Shown here: positions 33,857-45,689 of the stretch, piece by piece
How positions within the stretch are numbered: the stretch's first letter is position 1
Layout: each line of letters starts with the position of its first letter
From: Dichomitus squalens LYAD-421 SS1
Lineage: Eukaryota; Basidiomycota; Agaricomycetes; Polyporales; Polyporaceae
NCBI RefSeq assembly: GCF_000275845.1
Contig: NW_006766931.1
Span: 57,893 to 121,892, forward strand
Direction: 5' to 3'
Length of the DNA stretch: 64,000 bases
Position numbers and translations under genes: made by a program
Notes under the pieces: model-generated
Seen by the model: the letters and a program-made list of their open reading frames with translations, nothing else
Databases searched by the model: none
What the model was told of the DNA's origin: nothing

Positions 33857-35178
33857 TCAATACGACTCGGAAGGCTTGTTCTCCACCGCCCGCCCGCCCT
33901 TGCGGAAGTGTTCGCCTGCGCCCTCGAAGGTGACGACGCGCGCGAAGGTGCTGCCCGTGCCCCAGATGCCGCGGCGCAGGCACGCAAGTTGCACGACCTG
34001 CGAGTGGTCGATGAATAGGTTCGCGCGCGCGCCCTGGTTCTGGATGTGGTACGCGAACACGTCCGGGTCCGCCGCCTCGAACCTGTTGGCGAGCGTACAC
34101 AATAATAATCCAGGAGAATTCTGTTGTGTCTAGGAGAGACAACGGGGGACATACATGATCTTCTCGTTGGGGAGCGCGGAGGTGACGGCGGAGATGACGT
34201 CCGTGCGCCAGTTGTTCACGTTCTCAGTGATGCCCTCGCTCTCGATCATGATCATCTACGAGCACGAGCGGAAAGGAGTGTTATTCGTCTCAGCTGTCCT
34301 TGCAAAGGGCGCGCGGGAGAAGACGTACGTATGCGCCGGCGTCGATGAACTTCTTCGCGCGGTCGATGAGCCACTTGGGGTCGCGCGTACCCGCGGACTC
34401 GAGCTCTTCGACGGAGGCATCACCGCCTGCGCCCCACCTGGAATCGCGCAGAGAGGTGAGCGGGTGTTCTATGCTGTGATGCGGAGACGTGCTTACTGGA
34501 TGCCCACTTCGGGCTTCGGCTTGAGGCCATGGGCAGCGGTGAACTCGATGAGGGACGCCCAGTCGTCTGTGGGGATGGAGAGGAATCCAGAAGAGATTTC
34601 CAGGACATCAAAACTGCATGCAGACGTCCATAGGTGAGCGGGACACGCGAAGAATCTGAAACAAGTGCGTCGTACCCCAGGTTTTTGCACGTCGTCAGAT
34701 ACTTAGAGACGACCGACTTGTTTCCTCCGGAGGCGGACAGGACGCGTTCAATGTACCCGCCTGTACTCACGTAGCATCCTAACTCGGAAGGTTACAGTCG
34801 GGCGCGGAAGACGTGGCCACTTGGAGCGTGCTCACCATGTCTGTGCGCGGTCTCGATAAGGCCACGCAGCCTGTCCTCGGGCATGAGCGAGAACGCGCCT
34901 CCTGCGAACTTGACACCATCCACATATTCGCCCCAGTCCGACAGGAGCTCGTCAAGGTAAGTATTAGTGACTGGGGCGTAGTACGGGCCGCGGATCTCGG
35001 TGAGCCCTTTGGCGCGCGAGGCCTTGGGTTCCAGGGAGTTGGCCGGGAGGAAGGAGAAGGGGTGGTCCTTCTGGTTAGCTAGGCGAGCAGTGCTGTGAAG
35101 GGCGCGAGGGGTGGGGAGGGGTCGGGGACGCAGGTGTCCCTTGAGGGTGTGCGCGAGGGATGTTCGAGGAAGCACCAT
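33857..35178 (-). CDS. phosphosulfolactate synthase (ComA)-like protein with mitochondrial-type leader
   Basis: Six exons: 35178-34836, 34778-34676, 34613-34497, 34437-34329, 34255-34155 and 34082-33857, giving 332 residues. Landmarks of the ComA TIM barrel are GLTEIRGPYY near the start, WGEYVDGVKFAGGAF, YVSTGGYIERVL, then FDVLEISSGF and KPEVGIQWGAGG after introns, and AYMIMIESEGIT followed by MFEAADPDVF. The archaeal enzyme adds sulfite to phosphoenolpyruvate in coenzyme M synthesis. Plant and fungal relatives (HSA32-like) have no such pathway, so the reaction here is unknown. The first 35 or so residues are rich in Arg, Leu and Pro with no Asp/Glu and contain RALHSTARLA, a good mitochondrial import signal. 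Confidence 0.87.
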
Positions 35179-36880
35179 GATCGGCACGATGCAAGTTTGG
35201 GACTTGGGTTGAGGAGGGTAGAATGCATGTCGAAAGCCGCAGCACTAAGTAGTGCTACTATTAGGGAGCTAATCCAGAGCGCAGTGGAGGTGACGTCATA
35301 CCTGGTATCACATCCCCACCCGTGAGGAGGAGCACCCCAAGAGCTCACCACTAATCATGAGCTTCCAGCGTTCTAGGCTGGTACATGGTTCGAATTGCGT
35401 ACCCTGCAGGCAACACACTGGAGATGTCGACAATATTGATTCGATGGGCACGATATCATACGAGGACGTAGGCGTTGACTTTCTGCGCCGAGATCAGCTT
35501 TGGGATATATCCACAAACCCTGACTGCCATACGGTAGGCAGGAAGTTCTGCTCTCTTGTTCCCCAGACGTGAGAGAGAATCGTGTATCCTTATAGAATGT
35601 GCTCAGGGCTGTAGTGGAGTTCGGCGCGGTCTGTGCTAAGTAGCCACATGGGAATTGGAAACGGAAACGCGTCAGCGTGAGAATTTATCAGCGTACTTTG
35701 TTGTAGAATTTGCAGTGATCCATGGCGACATGAAAGAAATGTCGCGGTGTGATAACGGAGAGCCCAGGTACGAGGAAGGGATGGGGACCCGCATGTCTGT
35801 TGCGTTGCGGTCCATTCGTCAGCACATTGGACCGTAGGGTCTAATAAAAGGCTGTAACTCACTAGTACAGTAGAAGGGAGAATATATGAGAACAGCTGGG
35901 CGAAGGGTGAGCATTGTATCAACCATCGCTCGAACTGGTGGTGATTGACTCCATGCGGCTGTTAGAGACAACTGAAGGCTTACAAAAAACCTTGAGCTTA
36001 CTATGTCACCCAAGAACGGTATTCATCACAAGGTGGACGAAGCCCCGACATTGTGATTGAAAGCTAAGGGCACGCTGAGTCCAAACGGTAGTCTGCGACG
36101 GCATACGTTGTGACCATTGCGGCGCTTGCATAGCTCCTCAGATCTTTCGTACCTATAGCACGAGCTTGGGCTTGTAGAGTTTCGTCAAGCATCGAGTTTC
36201 ATGATCTGAAAAGAAGGATAGAGGATGGTCTCCTTGAAAGACACTCGCGGCTAGATCGCGAGCCCCGTGACCCACGTGACTGTGCGCCTACGAAGTAGCC
36301 TGAGGGACTCCCGGGCCTGCTCTTCTGCCCTCGTGAGATGGGCCCCGTCCCGGATGGTGCAGGACGTTCTTGAACTGATTGTTTGCATTCGTGTTCGCAC
36401 GTTGCAGGGCACACATATCACAGTCGCATCTTCGGCTTCCTCCTCGAACAACGGCCTTCCCTATACGCGTGGCTTGCGAAAGTGACTGTGGGGTTTAATC
36501 CCAAGACGACGAACCAGCTGAAGCAATTGTATGACATCCAGTCAGGGACTGCCAAGGACGAAACATGAAGGTACCACGTTCTGCCTGTGTATTTCCGTTT
36601 GCAGATTCTGGAGTGTGCTAATTCACCGCATTCTAAACAGGTCCATATGCGACGTTCCGTTTCTTACGTATGACCACATGATCACAGTCTTCTGCACGAC
36701 GGAGGCCGCGTACGGTCCGTGAACAAGCGATACTGCGTCTCTTGGCCGAGCTCAATGCCAAACGTGACCTCCGATGCACGGAACACTTCACCGATGTCGT
36801 ACCGAGCCGTGATATAAACCCGCCGCAACCTCCGTCACCGTAGTTTCTACGACGCTACGCTGCGCAACTTCCAGAGGCTC
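35179..36880. other. divergent promoter region, ComA-like / GH79
   Basis: 1.7 kb between start codons. One frame at 36383-36568 reads HSRIFGFLLEQRPSLYAWL and looks protein-like, but it has no supported exon structure. No other feature is recognised apart from the TATA box at 36813. Confidence 0.45.
36813..36818 (+). promoter_or_regulatory. TATA box of the GH79 gene
   Basis: TATAAA 68 bp upstream of the GH79 start codon, in GC-rich surroundings. The placement is right for a core promoter. Confidence 0.5.
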
Positions 36881-38726
36881 ATGGCACGCTTCGCTGCTAT
36901 CCTTGTCACTGTCCTATCGGTGGGCTATGTCCGCGCTATTGCAGTACCGTCAACAACACCCTCGGGAGCGGTCTCTGTCGACCCCTCGCTCGTCAGCGTC
37001 TCGGTAGAATTCTTCGCTTTCCCAGGCTACACCAACATCACGGGAACGAACAACTGCCTTGCGAACCTTGCTACTCTCAGAGGCGCGCAGCCCGCCGTCC
37101 GCATTGGCGGCACGACCCAGTAAGCTTCGCTGAAGCTTCAGGGACTACATAAACACTGAATGTTACGCCTTCGTGCCTAGGGACCGTGCGACGTACAATG
37201 CATCCCTGCAGACTGCAGTCAACTATACGGTAGCTTCGCCTGCCGACGCTCCGACGAGCCTTACATACGGCCCATCCTTCTTCACTCTCGCGAACGGGCT
37301 GAAGGGCGACGTCACGGTCGGGCTTAACCGTCAGCTGAACAACCAGGCGAACACGCTCTCCGCGGCATCGCTGGCGAAGTCCTCCGTAAGCAGGCTGCTC
37401 GCGTTCGAGCTCGGAAATGAGCCGGACTGTGGGTTTTCTAGAGTCTTGGTCAAATGATCAGAATGTTGACATAGCATGTTCATAGTGTACTCTAGCAGCT
37501 CACCTATAGCGTCAGGAACCGGCTGGAGCAACTCCATCGACATTTCCAATGAGGCGAAGTGGTTTACGGCCCTTGCACCGACTGTTCGTACCTCAATCTC
37601 TGTCCCATTCGGAATCTAGTACCCAGATGTTTCCACTTGGTAGCTCGGAAATATCTTCCAGGGTGCTGTTTACCTTTCCTGGAACACCTCGACGCTGGTT
37701 TCGGGCATCGGCAGCGCGGCCCTGGCCACCATCAAGACCATCTCCCGTCATTCCTATCCGCAGTCGGCTTGCGGTGGCGCGAGCACCAACCTGCCAAGTC
37801 TAATGAGCCATTCGTGAGTCTTCTCGTCGAACTACGGATTTCTGCCGGAATCCCTTACCTATTTCGTCTCACGGCGTCCTACAGGGGAATTGTATCATAT
37901 GTGAGCCAGTACAAGGCAGAGGCGACTATAGCGCATAACGCTGGAAAGAAGTTCTTCCTGGGCGAGACCAACTCAGGTGAGCATGGCGTGTCCCATGACT
38001 TGATTGTAACTGTTGGCTTAACGGCGAATTGACATGTAACTCAGCGACTTGTGGCGGGGGTGGCATCAGCCCTACCTTTGGGGCTGGGCTCTGGATCATT
38101 GACTATGTCCTGCAGAGTGCCCTCATCGGCGTCGACCGTCTGTATTTCCACCACGGGACCATCAGCAACTGTGTAAGCATCCACTTCTTTTTCCCGTCCG
38201 ATGTCCCTAGAGGTCGGGTTATTCCCACTGATCTGCGCGATTCGTTCGCATTCCGTGTTCCATAATCTAGGCATACTGCTGGTGGGGCCAGAGCGCCGTC
38301 TACTCGCCCTACTACGGGGCCGTCTTCGTGTCCGAGTTCCTCGGCGCAGACGGCGCTCAGCTCGCCGCTCTCGACAACGGCACGTCCGCGATCGCGGCAT
38401 ACGCCGTCTACTCCTCCGCGAATGCGCCCCTGCGGCTGCTCGTTGTCAACACGAACTATTACAACGGCACTGGGACGCGCGCGGCGACGACCGTGCAGTT
38501 CACTGGGCTGACGACCGCCAGCGGGACGAAGAGCGCGAAGCGGCTGACGGCGCCGGACGCGACGAGCCGGACGGACGAGGGCGCGCAGGTGACGATCGGG
38601 GGCAATGGGACGTTCTCGGGCAGCTGCGTGAGGCAAGGGACGGAGGGGACGGAGAGTGTGGCGGTGAACGGGGGTGCGTTAACGGTTTCGGTGCTTGCGT
38701 CGGAAGCGCTTATCGTGTATTTGTGA
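36881..38726 (+). CDS. secreted GH79-family glycosidase (beta-glucuronidase-like)
   Basis: About seven exons: 36881-37119, 37181-37428, 37486 to about 37601, about 37662-37813, 37885-37976, 38045-38172 and 38271-38726, giving roughly 476 residues. A signal peptide (MARFAAILVTVLSVGYVRA) leads to a heparanase-like barrel. The acid/base Glu is at about 160 in FELGNEPDLY. The nucleophile Glu, at about 279, is in FLGETNSATCGGGG. DRLYFHHG and AYCWWGQSAVYSPYYG follow, then a C-terminal beta-sandwich. It should cleave beta-glucuronides from arabinogalactan or similar glycans outside the cell. The junction between exons 3 and 4 is doubtful. The obvious donor at 37588 gives the wrong phase, and the in-frame join needs a weak GTCCCA donor at 37602. 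Confidence 0.85.
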
Positions 38727-39539
38727 GAATTGTGAGCGGCAACCATGCTTGAGAAGCTTAACAGGAGGGGGAGGGGAGGGCATAACGTTTGAGGTTTATC
38801 ACTTGAGTCCGGTGACATGTCTACGGCGGGCGGTGCGCGTCCAGAGCTTCTGCGTTTCAGTCATTAGATGATCTAGCGACTATGTAAGTTGTCCAAAAGT
38901 GATGTAAGTTCTCCCATATCGACGCAGATCGCGAAAGCCGTACATGTACCACAAGGCGCGTCGCGGTCTTGCCGATAATGGCCTAATACTGACAGAAAGG
39001 CTTTCAGGGGTTTCTCGAAGAGGTCCGAGAAAGTGTTGTACAACTTGCATCTCACGGACCTTAGGTTCGAGAATTAGTCGCTCTTGTGAATTCCCGCCGC
39101 CATCCGTGGCTTAGAGCCAGTGATATCTATCGGAGCTGACCCCTGATAATATGTTGGGACACGATTCTAGGAGATCAGCGACGTGCAGAGCTTGCCCCGT
39201 TCTTGTTACCGTGCGGATGTTGTCTAGGATCTGACATGGGGTAGAACCGTTGGTGCTAGCCAGTCAATCGCCCAGAGAGAAGTGCTGATTGATTCAATTC
39301 CATTTTGCAAATCCCAGTGGTCATCAGCTTCTAGAGAGGAGACGACACTCTACATAATGGAAGGTAGCTTAGTAAGTGGACGGCGATATGGATCTGGGCG
39401 TCTGTTTGCGCACGTGGCACGGCGCCGAGGGGTGACTTGGATCGACGGGATTGCGCGTCTTTCGGCCTGCTTGCTTATCCCGCAGGCGGCATCATATAAA
39501 GCCACCGCTGTTGTCGACTACATCCTTGAGGCTCATACG
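38727..39539. other. intergenic between GH79 and zinc-finger factor
   Basis: About 0.8 kb with no recognisable gene. It ends in the core promoter of the next gene (TATA at 39495). Confidence 0.5.
39495..39500 (+). promoter_or_regulatory. TATA box of the transcription-factor gene
   Basis: TATAAA 45 bp upstream of ATG 39540. It supports this start over longer upstream readings of the same frame. Confidence 0.45.
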
Positions 39540-42393
39540 ATGTCCGGCGATACCGTTCAGCCACAACTGGCAGGAGAAGCTGCCCCGGAGGCACCTTCCA
39601 CCTCCGCGACAACCAACACTGCCTCCGAGGCCGCCGGAGTCGGCAGCAGAGTCACCAAGAATGGCAGCGTGTCCAAGATGCGCTCCCATAGGGGTAACGT
39701 CCCGACGCTCCCACAGACAAAGTTCTGTCCTCTGTGTCCGGCAAGGTTCACGCGGACGACCCATTTGAATCGACACCTCAAGACTCGTGCGTAGCTTTGT
39801 CTCACGAATTGTCCGTTCGGAATTGATAAAACTGCTCATTGTAGACTCTAATGAACGACTTCACGAATGCGACGTGAGTTTATATCTCACATGATCACCG
39901 CGCTAAACCTAACAGCCCTCTTGTAGCGATGCCATGCTCAGTTCACTCGTAGTGACCTACTTACCCGGCACAAACGTACCTGCGCCGATTCGTGAGTGGC
40001 ACCCTAAGCCTGGCCCCTTGGTGCTTGCTGATCTGGGTTGTGTTATGCCTAATTGTAGATCTGCTAACCGGTCGCGACGCAAATCATGCCAAAACTGCGC
40101 CGACTCGAAGGTCAAGTGTGATCTGGGACGGCCATGCACGAAATGCAAAGCTCGTGGCCGCGAGTGCGTCTATCTAAACACCCCGGGGATCGGCTCGAAC
40201 ACCGAGGCCTGCGCCAATAATTCCCAGGACGTCGCTTCGTCCCCAGAGGTTAGCACGGTCTCGCCGTCTACTTCATCGACGCAGCCGGATTCCTCACCCG
40301 AGGTGAACGTCTCTCCTCAAACATCGAACAGCTCCTCGGAAACGGTCTCAAATCCAACGACAGCCCCTGACCTTCTAAACCATCCACCCCCGCTGTCTTC
40401 TTTCTCCATACCAGCTGACCCACTTGACCTCAACACTACACTTCCCGTGTTCAACACGAGTGCGCTTGTCGCATCCACCGCGGGAGATCCTGAAAGCCCT
40501 GGGGAGAAAAGCTACCTCACTGAACTGTTCTCGAGCGAGATGTACGACAATCTTTTCTCGGGTCTCTTCACGTCCAGCTTCCAAAAGAACCCGACCGTCC
40601 CCGGTCACCACTTTAACATGGATTCCACTTCGATCCTCACAGACCGTCTGGAGTTCACAACTATCGACCAAGCGATCATCGAACAATATTTTGGCACCCA
40701 CAACGCTAGCTTGGCGATGTATCCGAATCTTTCAGACCCTGCCTTCCCATCCGACCCTCTGGAGAGCATCTCGGAGCAGGAGATCATCGAGCCCCTTCCG
40801 CCGCCGCCGCCGCCGACGGACCAAACGGTTGCAGTCATCAACCCCGAGATGCCAACGGTGGCAGAGTACTACCAGTTCGGTATGCCGTCTTGCATCCTGG
40901 CTTTTCCGCCTTGAAAGCTCATAGCCCTCCACAGTCATGGCATTCCTCACGACATACGCGTGGCACATGCCGATCGTACACGTCCCCACGTTCCTAATGG
41001 AGTCTCGACATCCTGCCCTGGTCAAAGCGTCAAAAGCCTGTGGCGCGATGTACTCAGGCACACAAGCGGCGACAAATTTCATAGATCGAGTCCTCGCGAC
41101 TGTGCGCGACGACATCATCGCTGACCTGGTGCGTACATCATCAATCGCTACATGAGCAAATGCTGACAGTGTCGCAGTCCCATGCGACAGATTACGACAC
41201 CATCATCCAGTTAACTTTAGCATCGGTGATGGTCCAGACCATCGGGATGTTCCACAAGAATCCTGAGCAACGAGCCAAGTCAAATGTTTATCATGGTATG
41301 ATCGTGATGGTATGCTCTATCACTCTCATTTGTGGCGACCTCTCCTGACAGCGCGTGCAGATGCTCCGGATGAACGGCTTCGTTGAGAAGACACGTGACT
41401 GGAAGCTTCCGGAAATTAACTTCAACGACCCAGTGTCGGTGCAGACGGGGTGGAGAGAGTGGGTCAGACACGAGTCTGCCAAGAGGTTTGTCTAGCCGTG
41501 TAAATGTTTCGGTGTTGCATACTTAGAGAATCTCTAGGGCGCTCTGGATTTGTTACCTCCACGACTGTTGTCACTCCATCTACTTCAACCTCTCTCCAAC
41601 CTTCCACACCGAGCAATTCACTCTGGGCTTGCCGGCAGAGGATGGCCTCTGGACTGCAAAGGACGCTACCGAATGGGCCGCGCTCCTCAACACACCCTCC
41701 CCCTACGGAAACATGGAGGTCCGGCTCCGCGGGACCTACCTCAAAGCCCTCTATTTCTATCTGGCGCAGAACAACCCGAGCAACGAGCCGCGCCCCTTCC
41801 ACCTCACGCCCTTCGGGCACTTCCTCATGATCCATGCCATGATGCGCAAGCTGTTCGAGATGTACCTTCGCGACCGCCTCCAGTTCCACCAACCGGGCGA
41901 CGCAGGCGGGCGCCCGAAGCTGAATCCGCACTTCGTCGACAAGGACCGCGTCTTCCACGTCCAGATCCTCCTGCACTACTGGCTCCAGAGCTGGTTGCAG
42001 TCTCCCGAGACGCCGCGGGACGTGCCCGAGTCACAGCAGCGCTTTTGCTTCAATGCCCTTCCGTTCTACTGGCTCGCGCAGGCGGGGCTCGTCGCGTATC
42101 AGGAGGGGCTCCCACCATTCGACCCCGAGGGGACGTACATCTCGTCGCACGAGTTGAAGTTCTCCCTGGTGAAGAAGTGGGAGAAGCATATCAGGAAATT
42201 CTTGGAGACCAACGAGCAGACGCCGACGATGTTCTGGGACGAGGTAATGAAAGGCCGCATCGATAGCTGGCAACAGGAGTCCGGTTTCGAGTACTCGCAC
42301 CTACTTGGCTTCTTCCACCCTCGCGACCCGGCGACCACAGCAGCTGCTTCTAGCTCAGCTGCGGCATCGGACTCGGCGACCACTGCGGTATGA
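39540..42393 (+). CDS. C2H2 + Zn2Cys6 fungal-specific transcription factor
   Basis: Eight exons: 39540-39786, 39845-39873, 39927-39991, 40059-40879, 40935-41128, 41178-41309, 41361-41485 and 41538-42393, giving 822 residues. There are three zinc modules in a row. A C2H2 finger uses C63, C66, H79 and H83. A C2HC finger uses C91, C94, H107 and C111. A Zn2Cys6 cluster uses C124, C127, C134, C140, C143 and C150. Each of the first two fingers is interrupted by an intron. A Ser/Thr/Pro-rich linker follows, then the fungal-specific regulatory domain (about 410-800: HMPIVHVPTF, CCHSIYFN-type segment, LHYWLQSW). It should be nuclear and bind DNA. Targets are unknown; neighbours on both sides are secreted hydrolases. 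Confidence 0.92.
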
Positions 42394-43199
42394 AGAGTCC
42401 TGGAGGCGCGGGTGCAGATAGTCGAATACATCACGTCTATTGCTTTCGTTGTTCTCGCAAATGTATTGGTACCACTATACTGTATGGCTGGCTAAGTACA
42501 GGTTCACTTTCCGCTCAGCTTAGCGTCTCTAACACTAAAGAAACCATGTTGTATGGTACATATATAGCGTAGGTGCATCGCCACAAGTGTCGTAACTTTT
42601 GCAATCAGGAATTGAGCACTTCCGAGTTGACTCAGCATCAACTCGGCATCGAGTCTCGAGTCTCGATCGCTACGTTTGCACTGGGCGACAAATCCACCAG
42701 GCACCGTCGACGCGATGAAGCAAGAGCCATCTGAATCAGATCTAAGGTCATGACGACGGGTTTGATGCCGCCAGGAGGACGTGTTGATATTTTGGAACTG
42801 CTTGCCTTCGATCGCATTCGCCGTAGGTATGTATAGCTTGAGCAAGTACTTACGTTTGGCCTACTGACCTCGATACACGTTGTACTCCTTGCGGATAAGG
42901 CTATCGACCGTGACTTGAAAGTGTCGACCAACGTGGACTTGCAGCCATCAGCCCGAGCGCACGACAACATCTCTCCCCTGAAATGGCCGGCCTCTGATCA
43001 TAAGCTGTGTAGGAGCGAAAGCGCGGTCTATCATCCAAGTCCAGAACATCGAAGATCATGCCCTATGTGTCTCGAGTCATGCGCTCAACAGCGGGGGTAG
43101 CGTATAAGAACCTAGCTCGTATTCTCCCGCTCGCCCGCCTTCCTCCCCGGCCAAGGTCCCGTCGCCTTTCCGTCCTTGAGGACTGTTTCACTTATCGAG
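42394..43199. other. intergenic, S53 protease promoter
   Basis: 0.8 kb with no gene seen. It contains a TATA-like box at 43103. Confidence 0.5.
43103..43108 (+). promoter_or_regulatory. TATA-like box of the S53 protease gene
   Basis: TATAAG 97 bp upstream of ATG 43200, followed by a pyrimidine-rich leader. Confidence 0.45.
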
Positions 43200-45383
43200 A
43201 TGATCGCAGCAGGTCTGCTCCTCTTTAGTCTTTTCTCTTCTCTTGCTTTGGGCCAGCCCACCGCGCATGATGTCTTTCATGTTCACGAGAAGCGCTCGGA
43301 TGTCCCGAACGGCTTCAAGTACGTAGGGAAGGCAGCCCCGAATGCGACGTTGGACCTCAGGATCGCGCTTGTCCAGAGCGATCCCGCTGGACTGGAGGCC
43401 GCGCTGTATGATGTCAGCACGCCTGGGAACAAGAACTATCGCAAGCATCTCACTAAGGCCCAGGTACGCAATTGCAAGCCAGGAGATGTCCATAGAAGAA
43501 TTGTGCGCTGACTGTGGAAAATAGGCTGATGCCTTCATAGCACCAAAGCCTGAGAGCGTGCAAGCGGTTACGACCTGGCTGGCCAAGAACAATGTCACCG
43601 CGCAGACCTCGGCGACTGGGGAGTGGATGAAGATCCGCATTCCTGTCTCGCAGGCGAACGCGTTGTTGGACACGCAGTTCAACGAGTATAGCCACGACGA
43701 GACGGGTCTCACCGTCCTGCGTACGATGTCATATTCCGTCCCAGCCAGCGTGAAGGGACACCTCGATTTCATCTACCCAGCGACTGCGTGAGTCATTTGC
43801 GACCCACGCCGGAGTGCGAGCTAATAAGCGGGGCCGGCCCAACAGGTTTGTTGCTCCAAGACCAGTACCCGCTGAGCTACAGATTATGCAATCGCGGGAG
43901 ACGAGCACTCACGGCATCTCGAAGCGGGCGCGAGGTAACAGGAAGAGTCGGACAACTCTCAACGCCATTCCGGCGATGACCACATCTAAGCCTGCGCAAG
44001 CGACGGGGCCTGTCTCGCCGGACGACTCGTGCAAAACGAAGATCACCCCTGCATGCTTGCAAGCTATCTATAACATTCCTCCGGACTCGGCGCTCAACAC
44101 ATCCAGCAACATCTTTGTGGCAAGCTTCGTCGGGGAGTCGGCAGACCCAGCAGATCTGAAGGTTGGCTGTCGTTTTTGCAAACATGCACGAATACCTAAT
44201 GCGATGTATACCAGAAATTCTTGGGTGAGTTCCGTCCAGACGTAAGCCAAGGGACGACTTTCCGTGTGAAGGCTGTCGATGGAGGAACAAACAACGCCTC
44301 CAAGGCGACAATCGAGGCCGTGCGTACCACTCATTTGCACGGGATGTTAACGAGTTCACCACAAATTTTGGGCTCCTAGAGCTTGGACGTGCAATACACG
44401 GTCGGGGTTGCAGCGGGTGTCGACACAACATTCGTTTCCGTCGGATCAAATAACACCGACGGCATAGCTGGATTTCTCGACGTTATCAATGATCTCATCT
44501 CACAAGAGGAGCCACCTTTTGTTCTCACAACAAGCTTCGGTTTCAACGAGAAGGATGTACCGGTTGGTCTGGCGAAGTGAGTGCAGTCATCCGTTGTTCT
44601 CGATCTGCAGGCGCTGATATCTTTTCAAGCAACCTGTGCAACGCGTATGCCAAGCTCGGCGCGCGCGGCACCACAATCATCTTCGGCTCGGGAGATGGTG
44701 GAGTTGCCGGCATCCAGAACCAAAACTGTACAACCTTCGTTCCCACCTTCCCGTCCTCATGCCCATTGTGAGAAAATACGTCCTTCATGCCACTGGCCAT
44801 CTGACAAGGAACGTCATTCAGCGTTACATCCGTCGGCGGGACAAACAGCTTCGGACCAGAGGTCGCCGTCTCCTTCTCCGCGGGTGGCTTCTCCAACGTC
44901 TTTGCGCGTCCGAAGTACCAGGACGACGTCGTCCCGGCCTACCTCAAGACGCTTGGCAGTACCAACAAGGGCTTGTTCAACGCTTCCGGGCGCGGCTTTC
45001 CCGATATAGCCGCGCAGGCGAAGAGCTTCCAGGTCGTTCGTGGCGGCCAAACGATATCCGTTTCTGGCACCAGCGCGGCGGGCCCCACTGTCGCGGGGGT
45101 AGTAGCGCTCTTGAACGACGCCGTATTCCAGGATGGGGGACAGCCGCTTGGGTTCTTGAACCCACTCCTTTACTCCTCGGCAGCGTCTGCACTCAATGAT
45201 ATCACGCAAAGCAACAATCCTGGATGCGGTACGGATGGGTTCCCTACGTCGGAGGGATGGGATCCGGTACGTAGTCACTTGCTTTCGTAATATGAGATCC
45301 CGACTCATAAGGGCGTACAGGTCACTGGGCTTGGCACGCCCGACTTCGCTAAGCTTCTGGATGTCGTCAAGAAGTCGAGTTGA
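43200..45383 (+). CDS. secreted sedolisin-type peptidase (family S53)
   Basis: Eight exons: 43200-43463, 43525-43787, 43846-44161, 44215-44319, 44380-44576, 44630-44767, 44822-45266 and 45321-45383, giving 596 residues. A signal peptide (MIAAGLLLFSLFSSLALG) is followed by a pro-domain (GNKNYRKHLTKAQADAFIAP). The catalytic domain has Glu315 and Asp319 (IEASLDVQY, split by intron 4), oxyanion Asp404 in FGSGDGGVAG, and Ser512 in SGTSAAGP. The calcium site at the end reads GWDPVTGLGTPDF. It should be an acid-active endo- or tripeptidyl peptidase made as a zymogen and secreted for protein degradation. Start ATG 43200 is chosen because the signal peptide begins there and no upstream ATG is in frame. 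Confidence 0.93.
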
Positions 45384-45689
45384 ATATAGCATGTATAGTC
45401 ACATGCCCGCTCGCGTGAAGTAACGCCACGGGTTTGAAGTAGCCCCAACTTCCTTGGAAATCTGCTGAGAAAGGATGAACAGATATCGCACGAGGATGTC
45501 ATAAGCAGCATTCGCTCATGCTTCAACTAGCAACTAATCCGCAGGCACGGTGTTCCAATTCGCACATTGGAAGGACCTCGTGTCGGCGTGCTCGGATGAG
45601 AGGATGAGGGTGTGGAGGAACAGCGATGCAATGCGCATCACAACACCCCGAACACGATGATCGCACATACCATGTGGCATTGCCTTCAA
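45384..45689. other. spacer before large inverted repeat
   Basis: About 300 bp after the protease stop, with nothing recognised. Similarity to the right-hand arm begins at about 45690. Confidence 0.5.

Noticed and set aside
41550..42266. 238-codon plus-strand ORF overlapping the transcription-factor last exon
   Set aside because: Pro/Arg-rich frame-shifted reading of the conserved regulatory domain.
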